Source: JAFGUB01 sp050305515 (lineage in GTDB: Bacteria; Campylobacterota; Campylobacteria; Campylobacterales; Sulfurimonadaceae). From it: 64,000 bases of DNA. The notes under the pieces are model-generated. The model made no database searches, was not told the DNA's origin, and was given only the letters and a program-made list of their open reading frames with translations. A program made the position numbers and the translations under genes. How positions within the stretch are numbered: position 1 is the stretch's first letter; every line of letters begins with the position of its first letter. The stretch lies in assembly GCA_050305515.1 (NCBI GenBank), contig JBNLFL010000016.1, positions 25,560-89,559 of the forward strand. Direction: 5' to 3'. This document shows positions 25,195-34,669 of this stretch, one piece after another.

Positions 25195-26739
25195 TCAGCG
25201 ATACAACAGGCGTATGACACCGAGGAGAAACAGTACAAGTGCGACTTCCTTTAACGAAGGATCGTAAAGAAGTGTAAAAAGGCTTGCAAAAAGTAGTACG
25301 AAGCCGGTAATAACCGGCTTGAGTGCTTCATCAAAACTCTTTTGAAGCCAGCTCAACTGCAATCGCGAGAGTTCGACTTCGAGGCTGCCTTCACTGGCAC
25401 GGTGCAGCGTCTGGCGCAGTGCCTTGATGTCCATCGGCAGCGCCTTGAACTCATCAATGAGCGTTTCGACAATGCTCTCCTTGGCTCCGAGTGCGCGGGG
25501 AATATTGCGCTGCAAAATGGGCAGGATGTCCTTGATACCGTTAAAGTTTTCGATGTAGGTCGTCCCCAGCCCTTCGATGATGGCACTCACACGCAGAATG
25601 TAGATGGCTTCCTGCGGCAGCTTGAAGGGTAGGGTGCGGGTCTGCTCCATCACTTCAAAGGCAAGCTGCTGCATGCTTCCCGCACTGAGATGGTCGTTGT
25701 CGAAGATATCGAACATTCGTTCCGTAAACTCGGCGAGCTCTGCTTCGGGCGCTTCGTAACTGACCGTACCCATGCGTTTGCTGGCACTTACGTAACGCTC
25801 GAAATTACGCTCGTGGGCGGCCTGAATCATCTCGATGATGGCAACGCGCAGATGTTCGGGAACCCGCTTGACCATGCCGAAATCAAGCAGTATGAGATTT
25901 CCCTCGGGCGAGACCAGAAGGTTTCCCGGATGCGGGTCGGCATGGAAAAAGCCGCGAACGAGCATCTGTTCGGTGTAAAAGCGTACCAGCTGGTCGATGA
26001 GCGGATGAAAATCGATGCCGAGACGTCGCAGCGCTTCCTTGTCATCGAAACGCACGCCGGTCTCAAAGCTCATGACCAACGCGTCATCGCAGCTGTATGC
26101 ATCAAACGGTTCCGGAAAGCGTACGCCAGAATCGGCATAGACCGTTGCGAATTTTTTCAGGTTGGCGCGTTCCTGATTGAGGCTGACTTCCTGAAGAATC
26201 ATGGTACCGAACTCGGCAATCAGCGCTTCGATGGAGTGTTTGGTGTAGTGTGAGAAGAGCGGTCGGAAAAGGGCATTGAAAAAACGGACGATGTACATGT
26301 CGGCGCGCACCTGACGCTCGATTCCCAAACGGCGCAGTTTGACAGCGACACGGGTGCCCTCATGCAGCGTCGCTTCATGCACCTGTCCGATGGACGCCGA
26401 TGCCAGCGCACTTTGGTTGAAAGAAGCAAAAGGCTTTTTTTCTGAAAATGCCGCAGTAAAGACCTGCTGAAAATCTGCCTTGCTCATGGGTGGAAGCTCG
26501 TCATGCAGGCTTTTGAGCGCGTACATGTAATCACTGCTGAAAAAATCCGAACGGGTGGCGAGCACCTGTGCCAGTTTGATAAAACTGGCCCCGAGGGTTA
26601 TGACCGCATCACGCAGCGCTTCGGGTGAAAGCGGGGTGAAGAAAAGGAGCCGGGGACGCTTTCGCATGAGAAGATAGAGCGAGAGCAGAAAACGGAAAAC
26701 GCGCCAGATGCGCGAGGGTGCGTAAGGGTTTCTTCTCAC
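25195..26739 (-). CDS. ABC1/UbiB-family atypical kinase
   Basis: A 514-residue membrane-associated protein kinase-like ATPase of the UbiB/COQ8 family, whose members support quinone synthesis. Hallmarks: SFIKLAQVLATRSD (the KxGQ-type helix, here with A in place of G), ASIGQVHEATL, VAVKLRRLG (lysine), FFHADPHPGNLLV and LILLDFGMVKR (metal-binding DFG). Two C-terminal hydrophobic helices (VITGFVLLFASLFTLLYD, ALVLFLLGVIRLLYR) anchor it. GTG start overlaps the stop of the small coiled-coil gene as GTGA. The KxGQ glycine is usually conserved, so its substitution by alanine is notable, since that residue controls ATPase behaviour in COQ8A. Confidence 0.88.
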   Translation of the reverse strand: MRRNPYAPSRIWRVFRFLLSLYLLMRKRPRLLFFTPLSPEALRDAVITLGASFIKLAQVLATRSDFFSSDYMYALKSLHDELPPMSKADFQQVFTAAFSEKKPFASFNQSALASASIGQVHEATLHEGTRVAVKLRRLGIERQVRADMYIVRFFNALFRPLFSHYTKHSIEALIAEFGTMILQEVSLNQERANLKKFATVYADSGVRFPEPFDAYSCDDALVMSFETGVRFDDKEALRRLGIDFHPLIDQLVRFYTEQMLVRGFFHADPHPGNLLVSPEGNLILLDFGMVKRVPEHLRVAIIEMIQAAHERNFERYVSASKRMGTVSYEAPEAELAEFTERMFDIFDNDHLSAGSMQQLAFEVMEQTRTLPFKLPQEAIYILRVSAIIEGLGTTYIENFNGIKDILPILQRNIPRALGAKESIVETLIDEFKALPMDIKALRQTLHRASEGSLEVELSRLQLSWLQKSFDEALKPVITGFVLLFASLFTLLYDPSLKEVALVLFLLGVIRLLYR

Positions 26740-26999
26740 TTGAGTTCGGATTTAAGCGCCTCGATATCTGCTTTGGTGGCAAGCCCAAGTTCGTCGATGA
26801 CCTCTTTCAACGCTTCTTTGAGTTTCAGTTTCAAACGCTCCTCTTCCGCTTCTCCGTGACTTTTGAGCCGTTCGAGAAATGCCTCACCGTCGCTTTTTGC
26901 AAGTTTGCCCTGATCTTCCAGACGTTTGAGCTCCTCTTCGACACGGTCTTTGATAAGCAGTGCGCCGCCGAGTGTGGTGTAAAGTGCTTCTTTAAACAT
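26736..26999 (-). CDS. small coiled-coil phasin-like protein
   Basis: An 87-residue highly charged helical protein (KDRVEEELKRLEDQGKLAK; EAEEERLKLKLKEALKEVID). An N-terminal segment MFKEALYTTLGGALLIKDR resembles that of PhaF/PhaI-like polyhydroxyalkanoate granule proteins. That family includes small proteins encoded in front of ABC1 kinases. The GTGA overlap with the UbiB-like gene shows tight coupling and suggests a regulatory or scaffolding subunit. No PHA synthase is in the window. Confidence 0.75.
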   Translation of the reverse strand: MFKEALYTTLGGALLIKDRVEEELKRLEDQGKLAKSDGEAFLERLKSHGEAEEERLKLKLKEALKEVIDELGLATKADIEALKSELK

Positions 27000-27112
27000 G
27001 GATGCCTCCTTTGGGTATGGGTTCTAAAAGCGATTGTACAGAATTGGAAACAATATTGGTAGTGGCGTGGTGTCGATCTATCGGGCAAAACGCCCGAAAA
27101 GCGTTTTGGAAG

Positions 27113-28936
27113 TCAGATGATCTGGAATTTTTCGAGAAATGCCGCATCGGCATCGATAATGCCGCGAGTGTTCAGCGAGGCGATGACATCGCTATCGCAG
27201 ACGACATCACCCGGCCATTCGCGCTCAAAGCCGTCAATGGCGCTTTTGTTGGTGGCATCAATGCCCAGAGCGTGCTCGCGCCAGATATCGCGCATGGCGT
27301 CGATATTGTTGACCGTACGCCAGATAAGCATGTAGGGGTTCTCCACGCTGTTGCGCTGCTCATCCACAAAGACGACAATACGCAAATGTTCCGCAAGCGG
27401 TGCGAGTGCATCGTAGAGCTCTTTGGCCGGAGCGTCTTTGGAAAACTGCATGACGGTGATGGGGTTGGCGGTATGGGTCATGTACTGCTTCAGCGCTACG
27501 ATGCGCACATCAAGTGCGCGGGCTTTTTCCAGAAGTTCTTTATCACCGAGAAGCTTACATGTAAACTCCTGAGCGGCTCCCGTGGCGTCAATACCCAGTT
27601 TGCCGCCGATGAGCTCTTCGTCGGCAGAGTGATCAAGCGCATCGACGATGCCTTCGGTAATGAGCAGGGATTTGAAATTCATGTGATTCAGAATATGTTC
27701 GGTGATCGCTTCGTAGTCGGCCAGGGCGGGCGCGCTCTCATCCACGAATATGGCGTGTTTGACAAAGCTCATCTGCCCCACGCCCCAGAAGGCGTGCATC
27801 AGCTGTTTGGCATGCCCTTTGAAATGGGGTTTGATCTTGGCAAGAATAAGGTTGTGAAAGACCCCGTTTTCGGGCATGTGGTAATCCACAAGATCGGGCG
27901 CGGTGGTCTGAAGCAGCGGCAGAAAAATACGCTCGGTTCCCCACCCCATAAACTTGTCTTCAAGCGGCGGTTTTCCAACGACCGTGGCCTGATAGATCGG
28001 GTTTTCTCTGGTGGTGATGGCGCTTACATGTAAGAGCGGGTAGGGCTCTTTGAGGGTGTAGTAACCGGTGTGGTCGCCAAAGGGCCCTTCAATGCGCATT
28101 TCGCTCGGATCGACCTCGCCCTCGATGATGATGTCGGCATCTTCGGGCACGTAGATGTCATTGGTGAGCGACTTCACCAGCCGCGCATTCTGACGGCGTA
28201 CAAACCCGTAAAGCAGCAGTTCGAACATGCCATAAGGCATGGGGGCCTGACCGCACCAGATGTAGAGCGGATCGCCCCCGATGGCGACGGAAACGGGCAT
28301 CTTTTTACCCGCCTTCTGGTACTGATCGAAAAAGTGCGAAGAGTCTTTATGGATCTGCCAGTGCATGCCCAGCGTGTTGTCCTCATACTGCTGCAGGCGG
28401 TACATGCCGAGATTCTGGAGTTTGCCATCAAGGCTCTGGGTGTAGACCTGACCCATGGTGATAAACGGCCCGCCGTCCTCGCTCCATGTGGTGAGGATGG
28501 GCAGGCGGTTCAGGTCGGCATTTTTGCCAAGGTACTGGCGCGCCTGACACGCTCCTTCGCCTTTTAAGCGTTTGGGCGGGACGCTTTTAAGCCCCAGCAG
28601 CTTTCCGGCAAACGAAAGCTTGTTCATAAACCCTTCGGGCGGCTTCATGTGCAGCAGTTCGCGGATCTCGGCGGCCAGATCGTCGGGATGGCGTCCGAAA
28701 AGCCACTCGGTAATCTCAAAGTTGGCGAACATGTTCATGACGACGGGCATGTCGTATTCGATTCCTTTGGCCCTGTTGATCGGCCGGGTAAAAAGCAGTA
28801 CTTTGGAGTCGGGTTTTTTGACCTCCACGTAGGCGACGTGGGGAATCTCCAGATAGACGTCGAGGGGTTCGTCAATGGTCTTGAGCCACCCTTTGGCCTC
28901 AAGCGCTTCAAGGGTGCGTTTCATGTCGCTCATCAT
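27113..28936 (-). CDS. ubiD: UbiD-family menaquinone biosynthesis decarboxylase
   Basis: A 607-residue prenyl-FMN-dependent decarboxylase. The size and sequence fit the MqnL-type (TIGR03701) enzymes of the futalosine menaquinone pathway used by Campylobacterota. Conserved parts: QYLGKNADLNRLPILTTWSE, IHKDSSHFF, EMRIEGPFGDHTGYYTLKEP (active-site arginine/glutamate region), KFMGWGTERIFLPLLQTTAP and KHAIFVDESAPALADYEAI. The start at 28936 follows AAGGAAA that is itself the edge of a TTACATGTAA palindrome (28942-28951). Two further exact copies lie inside the gene (27555, 28024). It is not adjacent to other menaquinone genes. Confidence 0.88.
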   Translation of the reverse strand: MMSDMKRTLEALEAKGWLKTIDEPLDVYLEIPHVAYVEVKKPDSKVLLFTRPINRAKGIEYDMPVVMNMFANFEITEWLFGRHPDDLAAEIRELLHMKPPEGFMNKLSFAGKLLGLKSVPPKRLKGEGACQARQYLGKNADLNRLPILTTWSEDGGPFITMGQVYTQSLDGKLQNLGMYRLQQYEDNTLGMHWQIHKDSSHFFDQYQKAGKKMPVSVAIGGDPLYIWCGQAPMPYGMFELLLYGFVRRQNARLVKSLTNDIYVPEDADIIIEGEVDPSEMRIEGPFGDHTGYYTLKEPYPLLHVSAITTRENPIYQATVVGKPPLEDKFMGWGTERIFLPLLQTTAPDLVDYHMPENGVFHNLILAKIKPHFKGHAKQLMHAFWGVGQMSFVKHAIFVDESAPALADYEAITEHILNHMNFKSLLITEGIVDALDHSADEELIGGKLGIDATGAAQEFTCKLLGDKELLEKARALDVRIVALKQYMTHTANPITVMQFSKDAPAKELYDALAPLAEHLRIVVFVDEQRNSVENPYMLIWRTVNNIDAMRDIWREHALGIDATNKSAIDGFEREWPGDVVCDSDVIASLNTRGIIDADAAFLEKFQII

Positions 28937-29062
28937 TTTCCTTACATGTAAAAAGAATTAAAGGGTTATTCTATCATTTTGGGCTTAGGGCTTGAAAGAA
29001 ACGTGGTTGTATTGGCATTGTAAAACGCTCTCTTTGGCGGAGAAAACGAAGGGACTCAGTGC

Positions 29063-31114
29063 TCAGCTTTCCTGAAACGGTTCGGGTTTTCCAAAGAGAT
29101 ACCCCTGCGCATAATCGACGCCAAGTTCCTTGATGGTGCCAAACACGGCTTCGTCGGTGACATACTCCGCAATGGTCTTGATGCCCAGGCGTCTGGCGAG
29201 CTGTACGATGGCGTCGATGATCTTCTGCTTTTCGGGGTCCGTGTCGCAGTTGCGTACGAAGATGCCGTCGATTTTCAGGTAGTCGCTTTGCAGCGAGAGA
29301 ATGCGCCCGAAGTTGGAATGCTCGCTTCCGAAGTCGTCGATGGCGATGTTGCAGCCGTAGTCTTTAACCAGTGCAATGGTCTTGGTTACGACGTCGCCTT
29401 CGCTTGAGAGCGTGAGGTTTTCAAGTACTTCAAAAGTGACGTTGTGCGGGTTAATATGGAATCGTTCCGCTTTTTGCTTGATAAAGTCGACCAGATAGCC
29501 GTCCATGATGTCGCGTTCGGTTATATTGATAGAGAATTTGGTCCCGGTTCCCGAAAACTGCGCAAACGTCTTGTTGATCATTGACTTGGTAATCGAGGTC
29601 AGCAGCCCCAGTCGGGTGGCAGAATTTAGAAAACGGGCCGGAGGAATGACTTCACCCTCTTCGATAACCCGCGCCAGTGCTTCATATTTGTAGATTTTTC
29701 GGGTCGTGACATCGACGATGGGCTGATAGTAAGGGACGATCATGTCTTTGTAGATGAATTTTCGGGTGCGGTTGAGCCAGTCGATGCTTTCACGCTCTTC
29801 CAGGAACTCTTCGGAGTCCTTGTTGTAGATGACCTTGAAGCGTTTGCCGTAGCGTTTGGTCAGGTCGAGTGCAAACTCGGCATCGATAATGGTGTCGCGC
29901 TCATGCTGAATACTGGCGATCCCGATGCTGAAGGTGATGGGAGTCTCTATGGTGTCGATCTCCATCTCGGTGTTGTCGAAATAGGCGAAAATCTGGCTGC
30001 AGAGGTACTCGATGTAGTCAGTTTCGAAGCGCGGTGAAAGAATCACGAAACGGTCCGCACTCAGTTTGTAGAGCTTTTCGCTGCGCTCAAGCAGCAGGCT
30101 CAGATGCTCTGCAACAACGGAGAGGAGCTTGTCTCCGAATGAAAAGCCGTGAAGTTTGTTGAAGACGTTGAAGTTGTTGATATCGAGCAGGTAGAGGCTT
30201 CCTTCGTCAAAATAAGTAATATCGCGCTGGAGTGCCAGTGCATTGGGAAGATTCGTATTAGTGTCGATGTAAAGCCGTGAGAGCAGCTCTTTGGAACGCT
30301 CCATGGCAATCGCTTCGTTTTTACGTGCAACGTCACGAAGGTGAAGGCTTTTTGAAGTCATGGAGGTAATATCATGGCGAATCCCCATATACTCGATAAT
30401 ATCGCCTTTAGGGTCGAGAATGGGGATGATGGTTGATTCAACCGTATATTTTACGCCGTCTTTGGAGAGGTTGTTGATGACCCCCTTCCATATTTGGCCG
30501 TTTTTGATGGTCTGCCACAAATCTGCAAATACCTCTTTTGGCATATCGGGATGACGGATGATGTTGTGCGCTCTACCCATCAGCTCTTCGCGTGAATATC
30601 CGCTGATCTCGACAAAGGCGTCGTTGGCATAGGTGATATATCCGCGCGGGTCGGTTTTGGAGAAGATGACGCTGCTGTCAAAGGCTTTGAGGTACTCGTT
30701 GACGAGGTGATGGGCATCGCGGGAATCACGGCTAAGCAGCAGGTGGTGGGCTTTTTGCTGCAGCCGCAGTTCAAGCCGCTGCAAATCAATCGGTTTGGCT
30801 ATGATGGTCTCAAGACCACTCTCGATCGCTTGAAAAAGCCGGGAACTCTCATCTTTTGAAGCGATCAGCACGACCGGAATTTCGGGCGTGATCTTGCGAA
30901 TGGCAAGACAGGTTTCAATACCGTCAAACTCCGGCAGAGCGATGGCACTGAGTACCAGATCGGGAGTGTGCAGACGATAGGCTTCAATGGCCTGCAGACC
31001 CGTTGAGGCATGAATAAGGTGCTGGCAACGTGTCTCAAGATATGCCGTGACATCTTTGGCGCAGTAGCGGTCACTTTCAATATAAAGAACACTTAAAGAG
31101 AGCAATGGTGTCAT
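29063..31114 (-). CDS. receiver-PAS-GGDEF-EAL protein with degenerate receiver and GGDEF
   Basis: A 683-residue c-di-GMP signalling protein. Receiver-like domain about 1-120: the acceptor position reads PDLVLSAIALPEFDG, with alanine where aspartate is expected, although the KP lysine remains. PAS about 145-265 (YITYANDAFVEISGYSREEL). GGDEF-like about 280-440, where the active loop is LYKLSADRFVIL, so cyclase activity is unlikely. EAL about 450-675 keeps KYEALARV and AIDDFGSEHSNFGRIL, so phosphodiesterase activity is possible. Probably a constitutively signalling or allosteric c-di-GMP phosphodiesterase not controlled by phosphorylation. Confidence 0.85.
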   Translation of the reverse strand: MTPLLSLSVLYIESDRYCAKDVTAYLETRCQHLIHASTGLQAIEAYRLHTPDLVLSAIALPEFDGIETCLAIRKITPEIPVVLIASKDESSRLFQAIESGLETIIAKPIDLQRLELRLQQKAHHLLLSRDSRDAHHLVNEYLKAFDSSVIFSKTDPRGYITYANDAFVEISGYSREELMGRAHNIIRHPDMPKEVFADLWQTIKNGQIWKGVINNLSKDGVKYTVESTIIPILDPKGDIIEYMGIRHDITSMTSKSLHLRDVARKNEAIAMERSKELLSRLYIDTNTNLPNALALQRDITYFDEGSLYLLDINNFNVFNKLHGFSFGDKLLSVVAEHLSLLLERSEKLYKLSADRFVILSPRFETDYIEYLCSQIFAYFDNTEMEIDTIETPITFSIGIASIQHERDTIIDAEFALDLTKRYGKRFKVIYNKDSEEFLEERESIDWLNRTRKFIYKDMIVPYYQPIVDVTTRKIYKYEALARVIEEGEVIPPARFLNSATRLGLLTSITKSMINKTFAQFSGTGTKFSINITERDIMDGYLVDFIKQKAERFHINPHNVTFEVLENLTLSSEGDVVTKTIALVKDYGCNIAIDDFGSEHSNFGRILSLQSDYLKIDGIFVRNCDTDPEKQKIIDAIVQLARRLGIKTIAEYVTDEAVFGTIKELGVDYAQGYLFGKPEPFQES

Positions 31115-31179
31115 GTTACAAGCGTCCCCTGTTAGTGGTATTTTTTACGTCTGGCGAATTAACGTAATATAATATCGTG

Positions 31180-32496
31180 TTATGCCTGAAATCTTTTTAC
31201 GGCTTCTTCCGCAGCATGTTTGTGTGTAACAATCGGATAAGGATAGCCACGGATCGAGGCACGTTTGAGGGCCGTTTCATCATGAAGTATCTTCGGTGCC
31301 ACTCGCTCAAGCTCCGGGCACCATGCTTTAATGTAGCGCGCTTCCGGGTCAAACTTTTTGCTCTGAAGATAGGGGTTGAATACCCGAAACCACGGCTGGG
31401 CGTCGATGCCGGTTCCCGCACTCCACTGCCATGAAAGTATATTGCTTGCCGCATCGTAGTCATTGAGATGGCGCGCGAAAAAACGCTCACCCCACTGCCA
31501 CGGCAGCAGCAGGTCTTTTGTAAAAAAAGAGGCTGCGATCATGCGGACTCTGTTGTGCATGTCACCGGTAGCGAGCAGCTGCCGGATACCCGCATCGACT
31601 ATAGGAACACCGGTCCGGGCGGAGATGAAGCGTTTAAAATACGCATCATTAGCAACGCCGTTAAAACGGTAGCGGAAATTTTTCGAATCGAGCGTCGGAT
31701 AGTGATAGAGCAGCTGGGCATAAAAGTCGCGGAAAACGAGCTGCCTGAAAAAAGGTTCGGTGTCGATGCCTTCTGCTTGGCGTGTGCCCAGCCAGCGCAG
31801 AACCTGACGGATGGAAATCGAACCAAAGCGCAGGGCGACGCTCAATCTGGAGGTGCCGATAGTGTCGATACGGTCGCGCTCTGTCGCATAAGCGGCGATT
31901 CCTGAGATGAAGTCATCGAGAAGTATCTGCCCGGGGGTGAGCAGGAGTGCTTTACATGTAAAGCCCATGCTTTCAAGGCTTACGGGTTCACTCTCATAGG
32001 GAAGCTGCTTCATCGCGGCGTGAGGGTAATGCATCATGTGCTGCGCGCTAAAAAGTGCTTTAGCCCGTTTATAATAGGGTGAAAAGAGCAGAAACGGGGT
32101 GCCATCACTCTTGAGAAGCTCCTGCGGCGTAAAGATATAGGTGTCGTGAATGACTTGAAAAGGGAGCAGGTGCGAAACATTCCGGTCGCGCTCCAGCGCA
32201 TAGGCGTCGTAATCGCCCCCGGCAGCCACTTCGTCAAATGCGAAGTGCTGCTGCAAAGCGGCGATGATCGTCACGGGGTCGCCGTAAAAGGTGTGCAGTT
32301 CCAGCCCCAGTGACCGAAGCCGCTCTTTGAGCTGTGAGACCAGCGCGAAGATCATGCCGACACGGCGATCATCTTTTTCGAGGGGCTCGAGAATATTGGA
32401 GTCAAAAATAAAAATGGGAAGCACCGCCCCGCCGAGTGCGAGCAGGGGCTGATCTTCGACACGAAGGTCGCGCCGAAACCAGAGCAGCCGTTTCAC
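31180..32496 (-). CDS. phrB: deoxyribodipyrimidine photolyase
   Basis: A 438-residue DNA photolyase of the CPD class I family that reverses UV pyrimidine dimers using FADH and blue light. N-terminal antenna domain (LLWFRRDLRVEDQPLLALG), FAD-binding motifs TSRLSVALRFGSISIRQVL, FFRQLVFRDFYAQLLYHYP, MHNRVRMIAASFFTKDLLLP and ASNILSWQWSAGTGIDAQP. GTG start overlaps the DUF1722 stop as GTGA. Length is slightly below the usual 450-480. A TTACATGTAA copy is inside at 31952-31961. Confidence 0.93.
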   Translation of the reverse strand: MKRLLWFRRDLRVEDQPLLALGGAVLPIFIFDSNILEPLEKDDRRVGMIFALVSQLKERLRSLGLELHTFYGDPVTIIAALQQHFAFDEVAAGGDYDAYALERDRNVSHLLPFQVIHDTYIFTPQELLKSDGTPFLLFSPYYKRAKALFSAQHMMHYPHAAMKQLPYESEPVSLESMGFTCKALLLTPGQILLDDFISGIAAYATERDRIDTIGTSRLSVALRFGSISIRQVLRWLGTRQAEGIDTEPFFRQLVFRDFYAQLLYHYPTLDSKNFRYRFNGVANDAYFKRFISARTGVPIVDAGIRQLLATGDMHNRVRMIAASFFTKDLLLPWQWGERFFARHLNDYDAASNILSWQWSAGTGIDAQPWFRVFNPYLQSKKFDPEARYIKAWCPELERVAPKILHDETALKRASIRGYPYPIVTHKHAAEEAVKRFQA

Positions 32497-32978
32497 TTGC
32501 CGCCTTCGAGATGCGAGCGCAGTGCGAGTTCCTTGGGATAGGGGGAGAGAAAAGTCTGCTCAAGCAGGTAGGAGGTTTCATATTTTCTTGCATAAAGCAG
32601 CAGGGTGCTCACCGGTGTGATGAGCGGTACGATTTTGGCGGCATAGTCGTTGATCTGTTCATGCAGGATCGCTTTCTCACCGGGTGTGAGGTGGCGTTTA
32701 AAAAATCCCGCCATGTGCTCAAGCACGTTACGGTTGCGCTTGATGGAGCTTTTCTGGGCGATGGCCTCTTTGAAAACACACTCATATTCAGCAAGAAGCG
32801 TTTCAAAAGGGCGCTTTTCGAGATTGCCGACGATCTGTCCGAGAAGTCGGTAGCGCTGTTCGTCCTTGGCCTGAAGCATGAATTTATTGCGGGTATGAAA
32901 CTGCACGAGCGCATTCATATTTGGCGCGTCGAATCGGATTTTTTCTCCCGGAAGGCAGGCTGAAACCGCAAGGCGCAT
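32493..32978 (-). CDS. DUF1722 (YbgA-like) protein with a DUF523 remnant at its N terminus
   Basis: About 160 residues. Most of it is DUF1722: LVQFHTRNKFMLQAKDEQRY, LLGQIVGNLEK, MAGFFKRHLTPGEKAIL. The first 16 residues (MRLAVSACLPGEKIRFD) match the start of the separate DUF523 domain, which in two-domain homologues precedes DUF1722 by about 150 residues. This suggests an internal in-frame deletion of DUF523. ATG 32978 has AGGAG upstream. DUF1722 genes sit next to photolyases in many bacteria, as here, where the stop overlaps the phrB start. Function unknown, possibly UV-related. Confidence 0.8.
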   Translation of the reverse strand: MRLAVSACLPGEKIRFDAPNMNALVQFHTRNKFMLQAKDEQRYRLLGQIVGNLEKRPFETLLAEYECVFKEAIAQKSSIKRNRNVLEHMAGFFKRHLTPGEKAILHEQINDYAAKIVPLITPVSTLLLYARKYETSYLLEQTFLSPYPKELALRSHLEGGK

Positions 32979-33085
32979 CATCTCTCCTCAGACCGCTTGT
33001 TTAAAGCTATATCAGGCGGTTGAGAAGTATTATAAAAAAAAACGCTGCCGTTTTGTAGGTGATATATGGCGATTGATCTCGGATG

Positions 33086-34525
33086 TTATTTAAGATTGTG
33101 CGTCATGCTCTCCTGCAGCATTGTTTCCATGATCTCATAAAGGCGCTGACTGTATGCTTCCATCTCCCTGAAATTATTGATGATCGTATCACGATGCTCG
33201 AGTACCTGGTTTTCAGGGTGGATAAAGCCGATATTGCGATTCACCAGTTGATGGATCTTGTGATGCGGTTCATCAAGACTTTTGTAAGAGGGGCAGGCAT
33301 TGAACTTTTCTTTTGCATCACCGCGGTACCATTTGCCAAGATCACAGTTATCGGGATCTTCGAAATCCACACGTCGTTCGCGGCGAAAGATGGAGGAGTA
33401 GGCGTTGGATTTGTAAATGGTGTGATCGATTTTGGCCAGAATAATGAAAATACGGTTTTCAATGGCGTGGGCATAGCGTGTCGCGGTAGTGGCGTTCTCT
33501 CCGAAATTGGAAACGGTATGTGTGAAGGCATTGATGGTTTCGCTTGAACCTTCGGCAAGACGGCTCATGGTTTCCGAGTTCTCCTGCATCTCGGAAGCAT
33601 CCTGTTGCAGTGTCTGAATGGAAATGGCAATGTTGCTGGTTGCTTTTTGGGTACGCTCGGCCAGTTTGCGTACTTCGTCGGCGACGACGGCGAAACCGCG
33701 TCCATGCTCTCCGGCGCGTGCCGCTTCGATAGCGGCATTAAGGGCAAGCAGGTTGGTCTGTTCGGCAATATCCTGAATGAGATCGACGATGGAGGTGATT
33801 TCATTGGTTTTGAAACTGAGCTCTTTGGCATGTTCGGATGAGTCGTGCACACCTTCTATGAGTGAGCCCAGCTGCGCTCTGACCTGATCGAGAAGATCGC
33901 TTGAGTCATGTGCGGCATTTTGGGTTTTTGTTGAGGCCTGCACAATTTCACGTATATGTTCAAGAGAGTTTTTCAGATCGTTTTGCAGCAGGTTAAGCTC
34001 ACCGATAACCCCCTGTCCGATTTTTGTGATTTCATTATTGAGCATGGAATTTTCGATTTTTGCGGTATCGTCGCGCATCAGGGTGATGGCATCATTTGTC
34101 ACGGCAATGTTTTCAAGAAGCTGTCCTGAAAAACCATTGGTATCGATGGTATGAAAATCTTCTCCCGAACTTGCATGGGTGATGGAGACGGTAATCTGTG
34201 ACACAAAGGTACGGAACTGTTGCATCAGCGCATTAAAATTAACGCGGAGTACTTCGAGCTCACCGCCGTCACGGTAGTCATCGATACGGCACTCCAGATG
34301 TCCCTCTTTTGCCCGGGCCAGTTCGCTGCTGAAGCGCCCGATAATCGTTTGAACCCGGCGAATGTTGGCAAACATGTACCATGCAAGCGCAAAATTGGCA
34401 AGATTAACGATACGCATCCAGTCAAAACCGTAAGCGTAGATTTCGACTCCGAGTGCAAGTGAAAAGATCACCAGCGAGATGATATTGGCATATTGAATTT
34501 TGGTCAGTGATGAAATGGAATGCAT
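33086..34525 (-). CDS. methyl-accepting chemotaxis protein with C-terminal CZB zinc domain
   Basis: A 479-residue receptor. Two hydrophobic segments at the N terminus (YANIISLVIFSLALGVEIY; RIVNLANFALAWYMFANI) with almost no periplasmic loop, then HAMP-like and signalling regions. The hairpin tip is reduced or divergent from the canonical sequence; IAEQTNLLALNAAIEAARAG and GRGFAVVADEVRKLAERT are recognisable. A CZB domain follows (KIDHTIYKSNAYSSIFR; DNCDLGKWYRGDAKEKF; DEPHHKIHQLV). Zinc ligands His/Cys/His/His are all visible. CZB receptors sense zinc or hypochlorous acid in other bacteria. ATG 34525 has GAGGG 5 nt upstream. Confidence 0.9.
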   Translation of the reverse strand: MHSISSLTKIQYANIISLVIFSLALGVEIYAYGFDWMRIVNLANFALAWYMFANIRRVQTIIGRFSSELARAKEGHLECRIDDYRDGGELEVLRVNFNALMQQFRTFVSQITVSITHASSGEDFHTIDTNGFSGQLLENIAVTNDAITLMRDDTAKIENSMLNNEITKIGQGVIGELNLLQNDLKNSLEHIREIVQASTKTQNAAHDSSDLLDQVRAQLGSLIEGVHDSSEHAKELSFKTNEITSIVDLIQDIAEQTNLLALNAAIEAARAGEHGRGFAVVADEVRKLAERTQKATSNIAISIQTLQQDASEMQENSETMSRLAEGSSETINAFTHTVSNFGENATTATRYAHAIENRIFIILAKIDHTIYKSNAYSSIFRRERRVDFEDPDNCDLGKWYRGDAKEKFNACPSYKSLDEPHHKIHQLVNRNIGFIHPENQVLEHRDTIINNFREMEAYSQRLYEIMETMLQESMTHNLK

Positions 34526-34669
34526 GTAAACCCTCAAAAAGGCAGCTCCGGGAATTGCTTCTTTTTTTCAGAGATGCCAAAAATATAGTACAAGATTATC
34601 ACAAATAGTTGTTTTTTTAATAGAAGGAATAAAAAAAAAGTGTTTTACGGCCTCTAAACGGCCATAAAA

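Noticed and set aside
25301..25320. AAGCCGGT/ACCGGCTT hairpin
   Set aside because: Lies inside the UbiB-like coding region, so not a terminator; likely incidental.
27002..28033. 343-codon plus-strand open frame opposite ubiD
   Set aside because: Entirely antisense to a well-conserved gene; the translated sequence has no recognisable motif and no ribosome site.
34370..34379. AACATGTACC and similar ACATGT cores (also 26297, 55913)
   Set aside because: Share only the six-base core and do not extend to the TTACATGTAA arms, so not counted.
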